A stretch of DNA of 64,000 bases, taken from positions 30,500,001 through 30,564,000 of the forward strand of contig CM063106.1 in the NCBI GenBank assembly GCA_031841125.1, read 5' to 3'. Source of the stretch: Acanthococcus lagerstroemiae (taxonomy: Eukaryota; Arthropoda; Insecta; Hemiptera; Eriococcidae). This document shows, piece by piece, positions 11,874 to 25,300 of this stretch. Within the stretch, counting starts at the first letter, position 1. Each line of letters starts with the position of its first letter. A model generated the notes under the pieces. The model did not search any database. It had not been told where the DNA came from and saw only the letters and a list, made by a program, of their open reading frames with translations. Position numbers and translations under genes: made by a program.

Positions 11874-14867
11874 TGGAATCTTTCTCCAAGGAATATCACA
11901 AAAATCACCACGCGAAAAAGACAACCTGCGATTATCTGAGCAGTGGTGTAAGTCTCCACCCCCTGTGCCAAAAAAAAAACACTCCTTCCTATACTGCCCA
12001 TGGGATAGGGAAAAAATCAAACTCCTTTCAGGATGCCCCGTAACAGACTCCACTCCGAGACCGCCGAAGGATGAAATTTTCACACTGGATCGCGTTACTG
12101 AAACCAACCAAGTGGAACTTTCAACCAGCAACCATGAGGCAGCTGGAATCGTTCTCCAAGGAATATCAGCAAAAATCACCACGGCGAAAAAGACAACCTG
12201 CGATTATCTGAGCAGTGGTGTATGTCTCCACCCCCTCTGCCAAAAAAAGTCTCCTTCCTATACTGCCCATTGGATAGGGAAATAAATCAGAACTCCTTTC
12301 AGGATGCCCGTAACAGACGCCACCCCGAGACAGCCGAAGGATGAAATTTTCACACTGGATCGCGTTACTGAAACCAACCAAGTGGAACTTTCAACCAGCA
12401 ACCACGAGGCAGCTGGAATCGTTCTCCAAGGAATATCAGCAAAAATCACCACGGCAAAAAGACAACCTGCGATTATCTGAGCAGTGGTGTATGTCTCCAC
12501 CCCCTCTGCCAAAAAAAAGTCTCCTTCCTATACTGCCCATGGGATAGGGAAATAAATCAGAACTCCTTTCAGGATGCCCCGTAACAGACGCCACCCCGAG
12601 ACAGCCGAAGGATGAAATTTTCACACTGGATCGCGTTACTGAAACCAACCAAGTGGAACTTTCAACCAGCAACCATGAGGCAGCTGGAATCGTTCTCCAA
12701 GGAATATCAGCAAAAATCACCACGGCGAAAAAGACAACCTGCGATTATCTGAGCAGTGGTGTATGTCTCCACCGCCCCTGCCAAAAAAAAGTCTCCTTCC
12801 TATACTGCCCATGGGATAGGGAAATAAATCAGAACTCCTTTCAGGATGCCCCGTAACAGACGCCACCCCGAGACAGCCGAAGGATGAAATTTTCACACTG
12901 GATCGCGTTACTGAAACCAACCAAGTGGAACTTTCAACCAGCAACCACGAGGCAGCTGGAATCGTTCTCCAAGGAATATCAGCAAAAATCACCACGGCGA
13001 AAAAGACAACCTGCGATTATCTGAGCAGTGGTGTATGTCTCCACCCCCTCTGCCAAAAAAAGTCTCCTTCCTATACTGCCCATTGGATAGGGAAATAAAT
13101 CAGAACTCCTTTCAGGATGCCCCGTAACAGACGCCACCCGAGACAGCCGAAGGATGAAATTTTCACACTGGATCGCGTTACTGAAACCAACCAAGTGGAA
13201 CTTTCAACCAGCAACCATGAGGCAGCTGGAATCGTTCTCCAAGGAATATCAGCAAAAATCACCACGGCGAAAAAGACAACCTGCGATTATCTGAGCAGTG
13301 GTGTATGTCTCCACCCCCTCTGCCAAAAAAAAGTCTCCTTCCTATACTGCCCATTGGATAGGGAAATAAATCAGAACTCCTTTCAGGATGCCCCGTAACA
13401 GACGCCACCCCGAGACAGCCGAAGGATGAAATTTTCACACTGGATCGCGTTACTGAAACCAACCAAGTGGAACTTTCAACCAGCAACCACGAGGCAGCTG
13501 GAATCGTTCTCCAAGGAATATCAGCAAAAATCACCACGGCGAAAAAGACAACCTGCGATTATCTGAGCAGTGGTGTATGTCTCCACCCCCTCTGCCAAAA
13601 AAAAGTCTCCTTCCTATACTGCCCATGGATAGGGAAATAAATCAGAACTCCTTTCAGGATGCCCCGTAACAGACGCCACCCCGAGACAGCCGAAGGATGA
13701 AATTTTCACACTGGATCGCGTTACTGAAACCAACCAAGTGGAACTTTCAACCAGCAACCACGAGGCAGCTGGAATCGTTCTCCAAGGAATATCAGCAAAA
13801 ATCACCACGGCGAAAAAGACAACCTGCGATTATCTGAGCAGTGGTGTATGTCTCCACCCCCTCTGCCAAAAAAAAGTCTCCTTCCTATACTGCCCATTGG
13901 ATAGGGAAATAAATCAAAACTCCTTTCAGGATGCCCCGTAACAGACTCCACTCCGAGACAGCCGAAGGATGAAATTTTCACACTGGATCGCGTTACTGAA
14001 ACCAACCAAGTGGAACTTTCAACCAGCAACCATGAGGCAGCTGGAATCGTTCTCCAAGGAATATCAGAAAAAATCACCACGGCGAAAAAGACAACCTGCG
14101 ATTATCTGAGCAGTGGTGTATATCTCCACCCCCTCTGCAAAAAAAAGTCTCCTTCCTATACTGCCCATGGGATAGGAAATAAATCAGAACTCCTTTCAGG
14201 ATGCCCCGTAACAGACGCCACCCCAGACAGCCGAAGGATGAAATTTTCACACTGGATCGCGTTACTGAAACCAACCAAGTGGAACTTTCAACCAGCAACC
14301 ACGAGGCAGCTGGAATCGTTCTCCAAGGAATATCAGCAAAAATCACCACGGCGAAAAAGACAACCTGCGATTATCTGAGCAGTGGTGTATGTCTCCACCC
14401 CCTCTGCCAAAAAAAAATGTCTCCTTCCTATACTGCCCATTGGATAGGGAAATAAATCAGAACTCCTTTCAGGATGCCCCGTAACAGACTCCACTCCGAG
14501 ACAGCCGAAGGATGAAATTTTCACACTGGATCGCGTTACTGAAACCAACCAAGTGGAACTTTCAACCAGCAACCACGAGGCAGCTGGAATCGTTCTCCAA
14601 GGAATATCAGCAAAAATCACCACGGCGAAAAAGACAACCTGCGATTATCTGAGCAGTGGTGTATGTCTCCACCCCCTCTGCCAAAAAAAAAACTCCTTCC
14701 TATACTGCCCATGGATAGGGAAATAAATCAAACTCCTTTCAGGATGCCCAGTACAGACTCCACTCCGAGACAGCCGAAGGATGAAATTTTCACACTGGAT
14801 CGCGTTACTGAAACCAACCAAGTGGAACCTTCAACCAGCAACTGGAAGAGGCAGCTGGAATCGTTCT
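11874..14867 (+). repeat. 272-bp satellite array, block 4 (11 units)
   Basis: About 2,982 bp between matching points of inserts 3 and 4, 11 units. The first unit again has the AAGTCTCC/CCCCTGTGCC type. Units near 14,690-14,860 repeat the insert-adjacent variants seen before copies 1 and 2, including AACCTTCAACCAGCAACTGG. Confidence 0.95.
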
Positions 14868-15862
14868 CCAAGGAAGTAGATTTTCGAGATGGCTTTCACG
14901 AAGCAAACCCCATCAGATAGATTCGGGTCCATCTACCATCAATTTATCCCTTAGTCTCCTCTTACGACACGCATGCTTGCACTTTACACATGCGAGCATG
15001 CGGTTGGCGTATCTGCTCCCGCCAACAGGGGGTGCTTACCACCCCCAAACCCTTTGCTAGCAATTACCTCAACCTGAACAACAAATACCATTATGCCAAA
15101 ATCATCGAAACCTATTTCTACGGTATGTACTGGTAGAGGTCGTTGGGCTGAGCCGAAGAATAGACTCATGAAGTTCCGGAGTGTGCTGAGAAATAAAACA
15201 CGTCGGGGCGCTTGCGGCTGAAAATCTGTGCCTAACATCTAGCTCAGCAAAATAAGTATGACACATACGTACATGGTTGTGACATCTTAGACACTAACTT
15301 TAGTAACTAGGTAGCACCATGTTTACCAAATTGAGAGAATGTGTCTTCCAAAAACGTCATCTACAGTTATGACACATGAATATAACAACCCTAAACAGTG
15401 TCAAATACGAAAAATCACCTCACCCATGAAACATCACTTTATTCACTGCTAGTATTGTAGAGACTTGCAAGCTGGAAGCAGTGCAATCACATGGATGGGA
15501 AATAAATCGAACTCCAAACACAATGAATTAGCCTCCACTGAAAAAAAAAAAAAACACCACATTGAAAAATACAAAACCAACCAAGTGGAATCAACATAAA
15601 CTCAGCCAAGAATTCCAAAATTGGATAGAGCAATTTTCCCAGGCGAAACAAGCCAAGCTGATTGTGAAAATTCATGCAGCACCCCCTCTGACAAAGAAAA
15701 TCTCGTTTCTATAAAGCCACGGGAAAATACCATGAGGCTGTGAAATCACCTCCTTTGCACAAGGCCCAGATGACTCCACCCCGGGACAGCCGTAGGCATA
15801 ATGGTACAGGTTCGCGCGCGAAGCATACATTTGAACTGACAACTCTCCAACCATGTGGCAGC
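14868..15862. repeat. Inserted segment, copy 4, with mosaic right half
   Basis: The left part (14,868 to about 15,390) matches copies 1-3. From about 15,390 the backbone follows the insert but short words are replaced by satellite words: GGGAAATAAATC near 15,497, CAACCAAGTGGAATC near 15,578, CACCCCCTCTGAC near 15,680, and CTCCACCCCGGGACAGCCG near 15,774. This fits a consensus built from reads of both repeats beside a gap. The satellite word TGGAATCGTTCT follows at 15,863-15,874, immediately before the Ns. The left junction (CTCCAAGGAAGTAGATTTTC) also differs from the other copies. Confidence 0.75.
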
Positions 15863-15874
15863 TGGAATCGTTCT

Positions 15875-16374
15875 NNNNNNNNNNNNNNNNNNNNNNNNNN
15901 NNNNNNNNNNNNNNNNNNNNNNNNNNNNNNNNNNNNNNNNNNNNNNNNNNNNNNNNNNNNNNNNNNNNNNNNNNNNNNNNNNNNNNNNNNNNNNNNNNNN
16001 NNNNNNNNNNNNNNNNNNNNNNNNNNNNNNNNNNNNNNNNNNNNNNNNNNNNNNNNNNNNNNNNNNNNNNNNNNNNNNNNNNNNNNNNNNNNNNNNNNNN
16101 NNNNNNNNNNNNNNNNNNNNNNNNNNNNNNNNNNNNNNNNNNNNNNNNNNNNNNNNNNNNNNNNNNNNNNNNNNNNNNNNNNNNNNNNNNNNNNNNNNNN
16201 NNNNNNNNNNNNNNNNNNNNNNNNNNNNNNNNNNNNNNNNNNNNNNNNNNNNNNNNNNNNNNNNNNNNNNNNNNNNNNNNNNNNNNNNNNNNNNNNNNNN
16301 NNNNNNNNNNNNNNNNNNNNNNNNNNNNNNNNNNNNNNNNNNNNNNNNNNNNNNNNNNNNNNNNNNNNNNNNNN
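15875..16374. other. Assembly gap (500 N)
   Basis: Exactly 500 Ns, a conventional placeholder length, so the real distance is unknown. Sequence on both sides is satellite. Any reading frame drawn across it is meaningless. Confidence 0.99.
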
Positions 16375-19300
16375 AAATTTTCACACTGGATCGCGTTACT
16401 GAAACCAACCAAGTGGAACTTTCAACCAGCAACCATGAGGCAGCTGGAATCGTTCTCCAAGGAATATCAGCAAAAATCACCACGGCGAAAAAGACAACCT
16501 GCGATTATCTGAGCAGTGGTGTATGTCTCCACCCCCTCTGCCAAAAAAAAAGTCTCCTTCCTATACTGCCCATTGGATAGGGAAATAAATCAGAACTCCT
16601 TTCAGGATGCCCCGTAACAGACTCCACTCCGAGACCGCCGAAGGATGAAATTTTCACACTGGATCGCGTTACTGAAACCAACCAAGTGGAACTTTCAACC
16701 AGCAACCACGAGGCAGCTGGAATCGTTCTCCAAGGAATATCAGCAAAAATCACCACGGCGAAAAAGACAACCTGCGATTATCTGAGCAGTGGTGTATGTC
16801 TCCACCCCCTCTGCCAAAAAAAAGTCTCCTTCCTATACTGCCCATTGGATAGGGAAATAAATCAGAACTCCTTTCAGGATGCCCCGTAACAGACGCCACC
16901 CCGAGACAGCCGAAGGATGAAATTTTCACACTGGATCGCGTTACTGAAACCAACCAAGTGGAACTTTCAACCAGCAACCACGAGGCAGCTGGAATCGTTC
17001 TCCAAGGAATATCAGCAAAAATCACCACGGCGAAAAAGACAACCTGCGATTATCTGAGCAGTGGTGTATGTCTCCACCCCCTCTGCCAAAAAAAGTCTCC
17101 TTCCTATACTGCCCATGGGATAGGGAACAAAATCAGAACTCCTTTCAGGATGCCCCGTAACAGACGCCACCCCGAGACAGCCGAAGGATGAAATTTTCAC
17201 ACTGGATCGCGTTACTGAAACCAACCAAGTGGAACTTTCAACCAGCAACCACGAGGCAGCTGGAATCGTTCTCCAAGGAATATCAGCAAAAATCACCACG
17301 GCGAAAAAGACAACCTGCGATTATCTGAGCAGTGGTGTATGTCTCCACCCCCTCTGCCAAAAAAAAAGTCTCCTTCCTATACTGCCCATGGATAGGGAAA
17401 TAAATCAGAACTCCTTTCAGGATGCCCGTAACAGACGCCACCCCGAGACAGCCGAAGGATGAAATTTTCACACTGGATCGCGTTACTGAAACCAACCAAG
17501 TGGAACTTTCAACCAGCAACCACGAGGCAGCTGGAATCGTTCTCCAAGGAATATCAGCAAAAATCACCACGGCGAAAAAGACAACCTGCGAATATCTGAG
17601 CAGTGGTGTATGTCTCCACCGCCCCTGCCAAAAAAAAGTCTCCTTCCTGTACTGCCCATGGGATAGGGAAATAAATCAGAACTCCTTTCAGGATGCCCCG
17701 TAACAGACGCCACCCCGAGACAGCCGAAGGATGAAATTTTCACACTGGATCGCGTTACTGAAACCAACCAAGTGGAACTTTCAACCAGCAACCATGAGGC
17801 AGCTGGAATCGTTCTCCAAGGAATATCAGCAAAAATCACCACGGCGAAAAAGACAACCTGCGATTATCTGAGCAGTGGTGTATGTCTCCACCCCCTCTGC
17901 CAAAAAAAAGTCTCCTTCCTATACTGCCCATTGGATAGGGAAATAAATCAGAACTCCTTTCAGGATGCCCCGTAACAGACGCCACCCCGAGACAGCCGAA
18001 GGATGAAATTTTCACACTGGATCGCGTTACTGAAACCAACCAAGTGGAACTTTCAACCAGCAACCACGAGGCAGCTGGAATCGTTCTCCAAGGAATATCA
18101 GCAAAAATCACCACGGCGAAAAAGACAACCTGCGATTATCTGAGCAGTGGTGTATGTCTCCACCCCCTCTGCCAAAAAAAAGTCTCCTTCCTATACTGCC
18201 CATTGGATAGGGAAATAAATCAGAACTCCTTTCAGGATGCCCCGTAACAGACGCCACCCCGAGACAGCCGAAGGATGAAATTTTCACACTGGATCGCGTT
18301 ACTGAAACCAACCAAGTGGAACTTTCAACCAGCAACCACGAGGCAGCTGGAATCGTTCTCCAAGGAATATCAGCAAAAATCACCACGGCGAAAAAGACAA
18401 CCTGCGATTATCTGAGCAGTGGTGTATGTCTCCACCCCCTCTGCCAAAAAAAAGTCTCCTTCCTATACTGCCCATGGGATAGGGAAATAAATCAGAACTC
18501 CTTTCAGGATGCCCAGTAACAGACTCCACTCCGAGACAGCCGAAGGATGAAATTTTCACACTGGATCGCGTTACTGAAACCAACCAAGTGGAACTTTCAA
18601 CCAGCAACCATGAGGCAGCTGGAATCGTTCTCCAAGGAATATCAGCAAAAATCACCACGGCGAAAAAGACAACCTGCGATTATCTGAGCAGTGGTGTATG
18701 TCTCCACCCCCTCTGCCAAAAAAAAGTCTCCTTCCTATACTGCCCATTGGATAGGGAAATAAATCAGAACTCCTTTCAGGATGCCCCGTAACAGACGCCA
18801 CCCGAGACAGCCGAAGGATGAAATTTTCACACTGGATCGCGTTACTGAAACCAACCAAGTGGAACTTTCAACCAGCAACCACGAGGCAGCTGGAATCGTT
18901 CTCCAAGGAATATCAGCAAAAATCACCACGGCGAAAAAGACAACCTGCGATTATCTGAGCAGTGGTGTATGTCTCCACCCCCTCTGCCAAAAAAAAGTCT
19001 CCTTCCTATACTGCCCATTGGATAGGGAAATAAATCAGAACCCTTTCAGGATGCCCCGTAACAGTCTCCACCCCGAGACAGCCGAAGGATGAAATTTTCA
19101 CACTGGATCGCGTTACTGAAACCAACCAAGTGGAACTTTCAACCAGCAACCACGAGGCAGCTGGAATCGTTCTCCAAGGAATATCAGCAAAAATCACCAC
19201 GGCGAAAAAGACAACCTGCGATTATCTGAGCAGTGGTGTATGTCTCCACCCCCTCTGCCAAAAAAAAGTCTCCTTCCTATACTGCCCATTGGATAGGGAA

Positions 19301-22300
19301 ATAAATCAGAACCCCTTTCAGGATGCCCCGTAACAGTCTCCACCCCGAGACAGCCGAAGGATGAAATTTTCACACTGGATCGCGTTACTGAAACCAACCA
19401 AGTGGAACTTTCAACCAGCAACCACGAGGCAGCTGGAATCGTTCTCCAAGGAATATCAGCAAAAATCACCACGGCGAAAAAGACAACCTGCGATTATCTG
19501 AGCAGTGGTGTATGTCTCCACCCCCTCTGCCAAAAAAAAGTCTCCTTCCTATACTGCCCATGGGATAGGGAACAAAATCAGAACTCCTTTCAGGATGCCC
19601 CGTAACAGACGCCACCCCGAGACAGCCGAAGGATGAAATTTTCACACTGGATCGCGTTACTGAAACCAACCAAGTGGAACTTTCAACCAGCAACCATGAG
19701 GCAGCTGGAATCGTTCTCCAAGGAATATCAGCAAAAATCACCACGGCGAAAAAGACAACCTGCGATTATCTGAGCAGTGGTGTATGTCTCCACCCCCTCT
19801 GCCAAAAAAAAGTCTCCTTCCTATACTGCCCATGGGATAGGGAAATAAATCAGAACTCCTTTCAGGATGCCCCGTAACAGACGCCACCCCGAGACAGCCG
19901 AAGGATGAAATTTTCACACTGGATCGCGTTACTGAAACCAACCAAGTGGAACTTTCAACCAGCAACCATGAGGCAGCTGGAATCGTTCTCCAAGGAATAT
20001 CAGCAAAAATCACCACGGCGAAAAAGACAACCTGCGATTATCTGAGCAGTGGTGTATGTCTCCACCCCCTCTGCCAAAAAAAGTCTCCTTCCTATACTGC
20101 CCATTGGATAGGGAAATAAATCAGAACTCCTTTCAGGATGCCCCGTAACAGACGCCACCCCGAGACAGCCGAAGGATGAAATTTTCACACTGGATCGCGT
20201 TACTGAAACCAACCAAGTGGAACTTTCAACCAGCAACCACGAGGCAGCTGGAATCGTTCTCCAAGGAATATCAGCAAAAATCACCACGGCGAAAAAGACA
20301 ACCTGCGATTATCTGAGCAGTGGTGTATGTCTCCACCCCCTCTGCCAAAAAAAAGTCTCCTTCCTATACTGCCCATTGGATAGGGAAATAAATCAGAACT
20401 CCTTTCAGGATGCCCCGTAACAGACGCCACCCCGAGACAGCCGAAGGATGAAATTTTCACACTGGATCGCGTTACTGAAACCAACCAAGTGGAACTTTCA
20501 ACCAGCAACCACGAGGCAGCTGGAATCGTTCTCCAAGGAATATCAGCAAAAATCACCACGGCGAAAAAGACAACCTGCGATTATCTGAGCAGTGGTGTAT
20601 GTCTCCACCCCCTCTGCCAAAAAAAAGTCTCCTTCCTATACTGCCCATGGGATAGGGAAATAAATCAGAACTCCTTTCAGGATGCCCCGTAACAGACTCC
20701 ACCCCGAGACAGCCGAAGGATGAAATTTTCACACTGGATCGCGTTACTGAAACCAACCAAGTGGAACTTTCAACCAGCAACCACGAGGCAGCTGGAATCG
20801 TTCTCCAAGGAATATCAGCAAAAATCACCACGGCGAAAAAGACAACCTGCGATTATCTGAGCAGTGGTGTATGTCTCCACCCCCTCTGCCAAAAAAAAGT
20901 CTCCTTCCTATACTGCCCATTGGATAGGGAAATAAATCAGAACTCCTTTCAGGATGCCCCGTAACAGACGCCACCCCGAGACAGCCGAAGGATGAAATTT
21001 TCACACTGGATCGCGTTACTGAAACCAACCAAGTGGAACTTTCAACCAGCAACCACGAGGCAGCTGGAATCGTTCTCCAAGGAATATCAGCAAAAATCAC
21101 CACGGCGAAAAAGACAACCTGCGATTATCTGAGCAGTGGTGTATGTCTCCACCCCCTCTGCCAAAAAAAAGTCTCCTTCCTATACTGCCCATTGGATAGG
21201 GAAATAAATCAGAACTCCTTTCAGGATGCCCCGTAACAGACGCCACCCCGAGACAGCCGAAGGATGAAATTTTCACACTGGATCGCGTTACTGAAACCAA
21301 CCAAGTGGAACTTTCAACCAGCAACCACGAGGCAGCTGGAATCGTTCTCCAAGGAATATCAGCAAAAATCACCACGGCGAAAAAGACAACCTGCGATTAT
21401 CTGAGCAGTGGTGTATGTCTCCACCCCCTCTGCCAAAAAAAAGTCTCCTTCCTATACTGCCCATTGGATAGGGAAATAAATCAGAACTCCTTTCAGGATG
21501 CCCCGTAACAGACGCCACCCCGAGACAGCCGAAGGATGAAATTTTCACACTGGATCGCGTTACTGAAACCAACCAAGTGGAACTTTCAACCAGCAACCAC
21601 GAGGCAGCTGGAATCGTTCTCCAAGGAATATCAGCAAAAATCACCACGGCGAAAAAGACAACCTGCGATTATCTGAGCAGTGGTGTATGTCTCCACCCCC
21701 TCTGCCAAAAAAAAGTCTCCTTCCTATACTGCCCATTGGATAGGGAAATAAATCAGAACTCCTTTCAGGATGCCCCGTAACAGACGCCACCCCGAGACAG
21801 CCGAAGGATGAAATTTTCACACTGGATCGCGTTACTGAAACCAACCAAGTGGAACTTTCAACCAGCAACCACGAGGCAGCTGGAATCGTTCTCCAAGGAA
21901 TATCAGCAAAAATCACCACGGCGAAAAAGACAACCTGCGATTATCTGAGCAGTGGTGTATGTCTCCACCCCCTCTGCCAAAAAAAAGTCTCCTTCCTATA
22001 CTGCCCATTGGATAGGGAAATAAATCAGAACTCCTTTCAGGATGCCCCGTAACAGACGCCACCCGAGACAGCCGAAGGATGAAATTTTCACACTGGATCG
22101 CGTTACTGAAACCAACCAAGTGGAACTTTCAACCAGCAACCACGAGGCAGCTGGAATCGTTCTCCAAGGAATATCAGCAAAAATCACCACGGCGAAAAAG
22201 ACAACCTGCGATTATCTGAGCAGTGGTGTATGTCTCCACCCCCTCTGCCAAAAAAAAGTCTCCTTCCTATACTGCCCATTGGATAGGGAAATAAATCAGA

Positions 22301-25300
22301 ACTCCTTTCAGGATGCCCCGTAACAGACGCCACCCCGAGACAGCCGAAGGATGAAATTTTCACACTGGATCGCGTTACTGAAACCAACCAAGTGGAACTT
22401 TCAACCAGCAACCACGAGGCAGCTGGAATCGTTCTCCAAGGAATATCAGCAAAAATCACCACGGCGAAAAAGACAACCTGCGATTATCTGAGCAGTGGTG
22501 TATGTCTCCACCCCCTCTGCCAAAAAAAAGTCTCCTTCCTATACTGCCCATGGATAGGGAAAAAATCAGAACTCCTTTCAGGATGCCCGTAACAGACGCC
22601 ACCCCGAGACAGCCGAAGGATGAAATTTTCACACTGGATCGCGTTACTGAAACCAACCAAGTGGAACTTTCAACCAGCAACCACGAGGCAGCTGGAATCG
22701 TTCTCCAAGGAATATCAGCAAAAATCACCACGGCGAAAAAGACAACCTGCGATTATCTGAGCAGTGGTGTATGTCTCCACCCCCTCTGCCAAAAAAAAGT
22801 CTCCTTCCTATACTGCCCATTGGGATAGGGAAATAAATCAGAACTCCTTTCAGGATGCCCCGTAACAGACGCCACCCCGAGACAGCCGAAGGATGAAATT
22901 TTCACACTGGATCGCGTTACTGAAACCAACCAAGTGGAACTTTCAACCAGCAACCACGAGGCAGCTGGAATCGTTCTCCAAGGAATATCAGCAAAAATCA
23001 CCACGGCGAAAAAGACAACCTGCGATTATCTGAGCAGTGGTGTATGTCTCCACCCCCTCTGCCAAAAAAAAGTCTCCTTCCTATACTGCCCATTGGATAG
23101 GGAAATAAATCAGAACTCCTTTCAGGATGCCCCGTAACAGACGCCACCCCGAGACAGCCGAAGGATGAAATTTTCACACTGGATCGCGTTACTGAAACCA
23201 ACCAAGTGGAACTTTCAACCAGCAACCACGAGGCAGCTGGAATCGTTCTCCAAGGAATATCAGCAAAAATCACCACGGCGAAAAAGACAACCTGCGATTA
23301 TCTGAGCAGTGGTGTATGTCTCCACCCCCTCTGCCAAAAAAAAGTCTCCTTCCTATACTGCCCATTGGATAGGGAAATAAATCAGAACTCCTTTCAGGAT
23401 GCCCCGTAACAGACGCCACCCCGAGACAGCCGAAGGATGAAATTTTCACACTGGATCGCGTTACTGAAACCAACCAAGTGGAACTTTCAACCAGCAACCA
23501 TGAGGCAGCTGGAATCGTTCTCCAAGGAATATCAGCAAAAATCACCACGGCGAAAAAGACAACCTGCGATTATCTGAGCAGTGGTGTATGTCTCCACCCC
23601 CTCTGCCAAAAAAAAGTCTCCTTCCTATACTGCCCATGGGATAGGGAAATAAATCAAAACTCCTTTCAGGATGCCCAGTAACAGACTCCACCCCGAGACA
23701 GCCGAAGGATGAAATTTTCACACTGGATCGCGTTACTGAAACCAACCAAGTGGAACTTTCAACCAGCAACCACGAGGCAGCTGGAATCGTTCTCCAAGGA
23801 ATATCAGCAAAAATCACCACGGCGAAAAAGACAACCTGCGATTATCTGAGCAGTGGTGTATGTCTCCACCCCCTCTGCCAAAAAAAAGTCTCCTTCCTAT
23901 ACTGCCCATGGGATAGGGAAATAAATCAGAACTCCTTTCAGGATGCCCCGTAACAGACGCCACCCCGAGACAGCCGAAGGATGAAATTTTCACACTGGAT
24001 CGCGTTACTGAAACCAACCAAGTGGAACTTTCAACCAGCAACCACGAGGCAGCTGGAATCGTTCTCCAAGGAATATCAGCAAAAATCACCACGGCGAAAA
24101 AGACAACCTGCGATTATCTGAGCAGTGGTGTATGTCTCCACCCCCTCTGCCAAAAAAAAGTCTCCTTCCTATACTGCCCATTGGATAGGGAAATAAATCA
24201 GAACTCCTTTCAGGATGCCCCGTAACAGACGCCACCCCGAGACAGCCGAAGGATGAAATTTTCACACTGGATCGCGTTACTGAAACCAACCAAGTGGAAC
24301 TTTCAACCAGCAACCATGAGGCAGCTGGAATCGTTCTCCAAGGAATATCAGCAAAAATCACCACGGCGAAAAAGACAACCTGCGATTATCTGAGCAGTGG
24401 TGTATGTCTCCACCCCCTCTGCCAAAAAAAAGTCTCCTTCCTATACTGCCCATTGGATAGGGAAATAAATCAGAACTCCTTTCAGGATGCCCAGTAACAG
24501 ACTCCACCCCGAGACAGCCGAAGGATGAAATTTTCACACTGGATCGCGTTACTGAAACCAACCAAGTGGAACTTTCAACCAGCAACCACAAGGCAGCTGG
24601 AATCGTTCTCCAAGGAATATCAGCAAAAATCACCACGGCGAAAAAGACAACCTGCGATTATCTGAGCAGTGGTGTATGTCTCCACCCCCTCTGCCAAAAA
24701 AAAGTCTCCTTCCTATACTGCCCATTGGATAGGGAAATAAATCAGAACTCCTTTCAGGATGCCCCGTAACAGACGCCACCCCGAGACAGCCGAAGGATGA
24801 AATTTTCACACTGGATCGCGTTACTGAAACCAACCAAGTGGAACTTTCAACCAGCAACCACGAGGCAGCTGGAATCGTTCTCCAAGGAATATCAGCAAAA
24901 ATCACCACGGCGAAAAAGACAACCTGCGATTATCTGAGCAGTGGTGTATGTCTCCACCCCCTCTGCCAAAAAAAAGTCTCCTTCCTATACTGCCCATGGG
25001 ATAGGGAAATAAATCAGAACTCCTTTCAGGATGCCCCGTAACAGACGCCACCCCGAGACAGCCGAAGGATGAAATTTTCACACTGGATCGCGTTACTGAA
25101 ACCAACCAAGTGGAACTTTCAACCAGCAACCATGAGGCAGCTGGAATCGTTCTCCAAGGAATATCAGCAAAAATCACCACGGCGAAAAAGACAACCTGCG
25201 ATTATCTGAGCAGTGGTGTATGTCTCCACCCCCTCTGCCAAAAAAAAGTCTCCTTCCTATACTGCCCATTGGATAGGGAAATAAATCAGAACTCCTTTCA

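Noticed and set aside
15875..16374. Treating the inserted segment as ending exactly at the gap with a true target duplication
   Set aside because: The right half of copy 4 is a mosaic and the true sequence is missing, so copy 4 cannot be used to define the ends.
15672..16580. Long open frames of about 220-245 codons
   Set aside because: They span the 500-N gap and exist only because Ns carry no stops.
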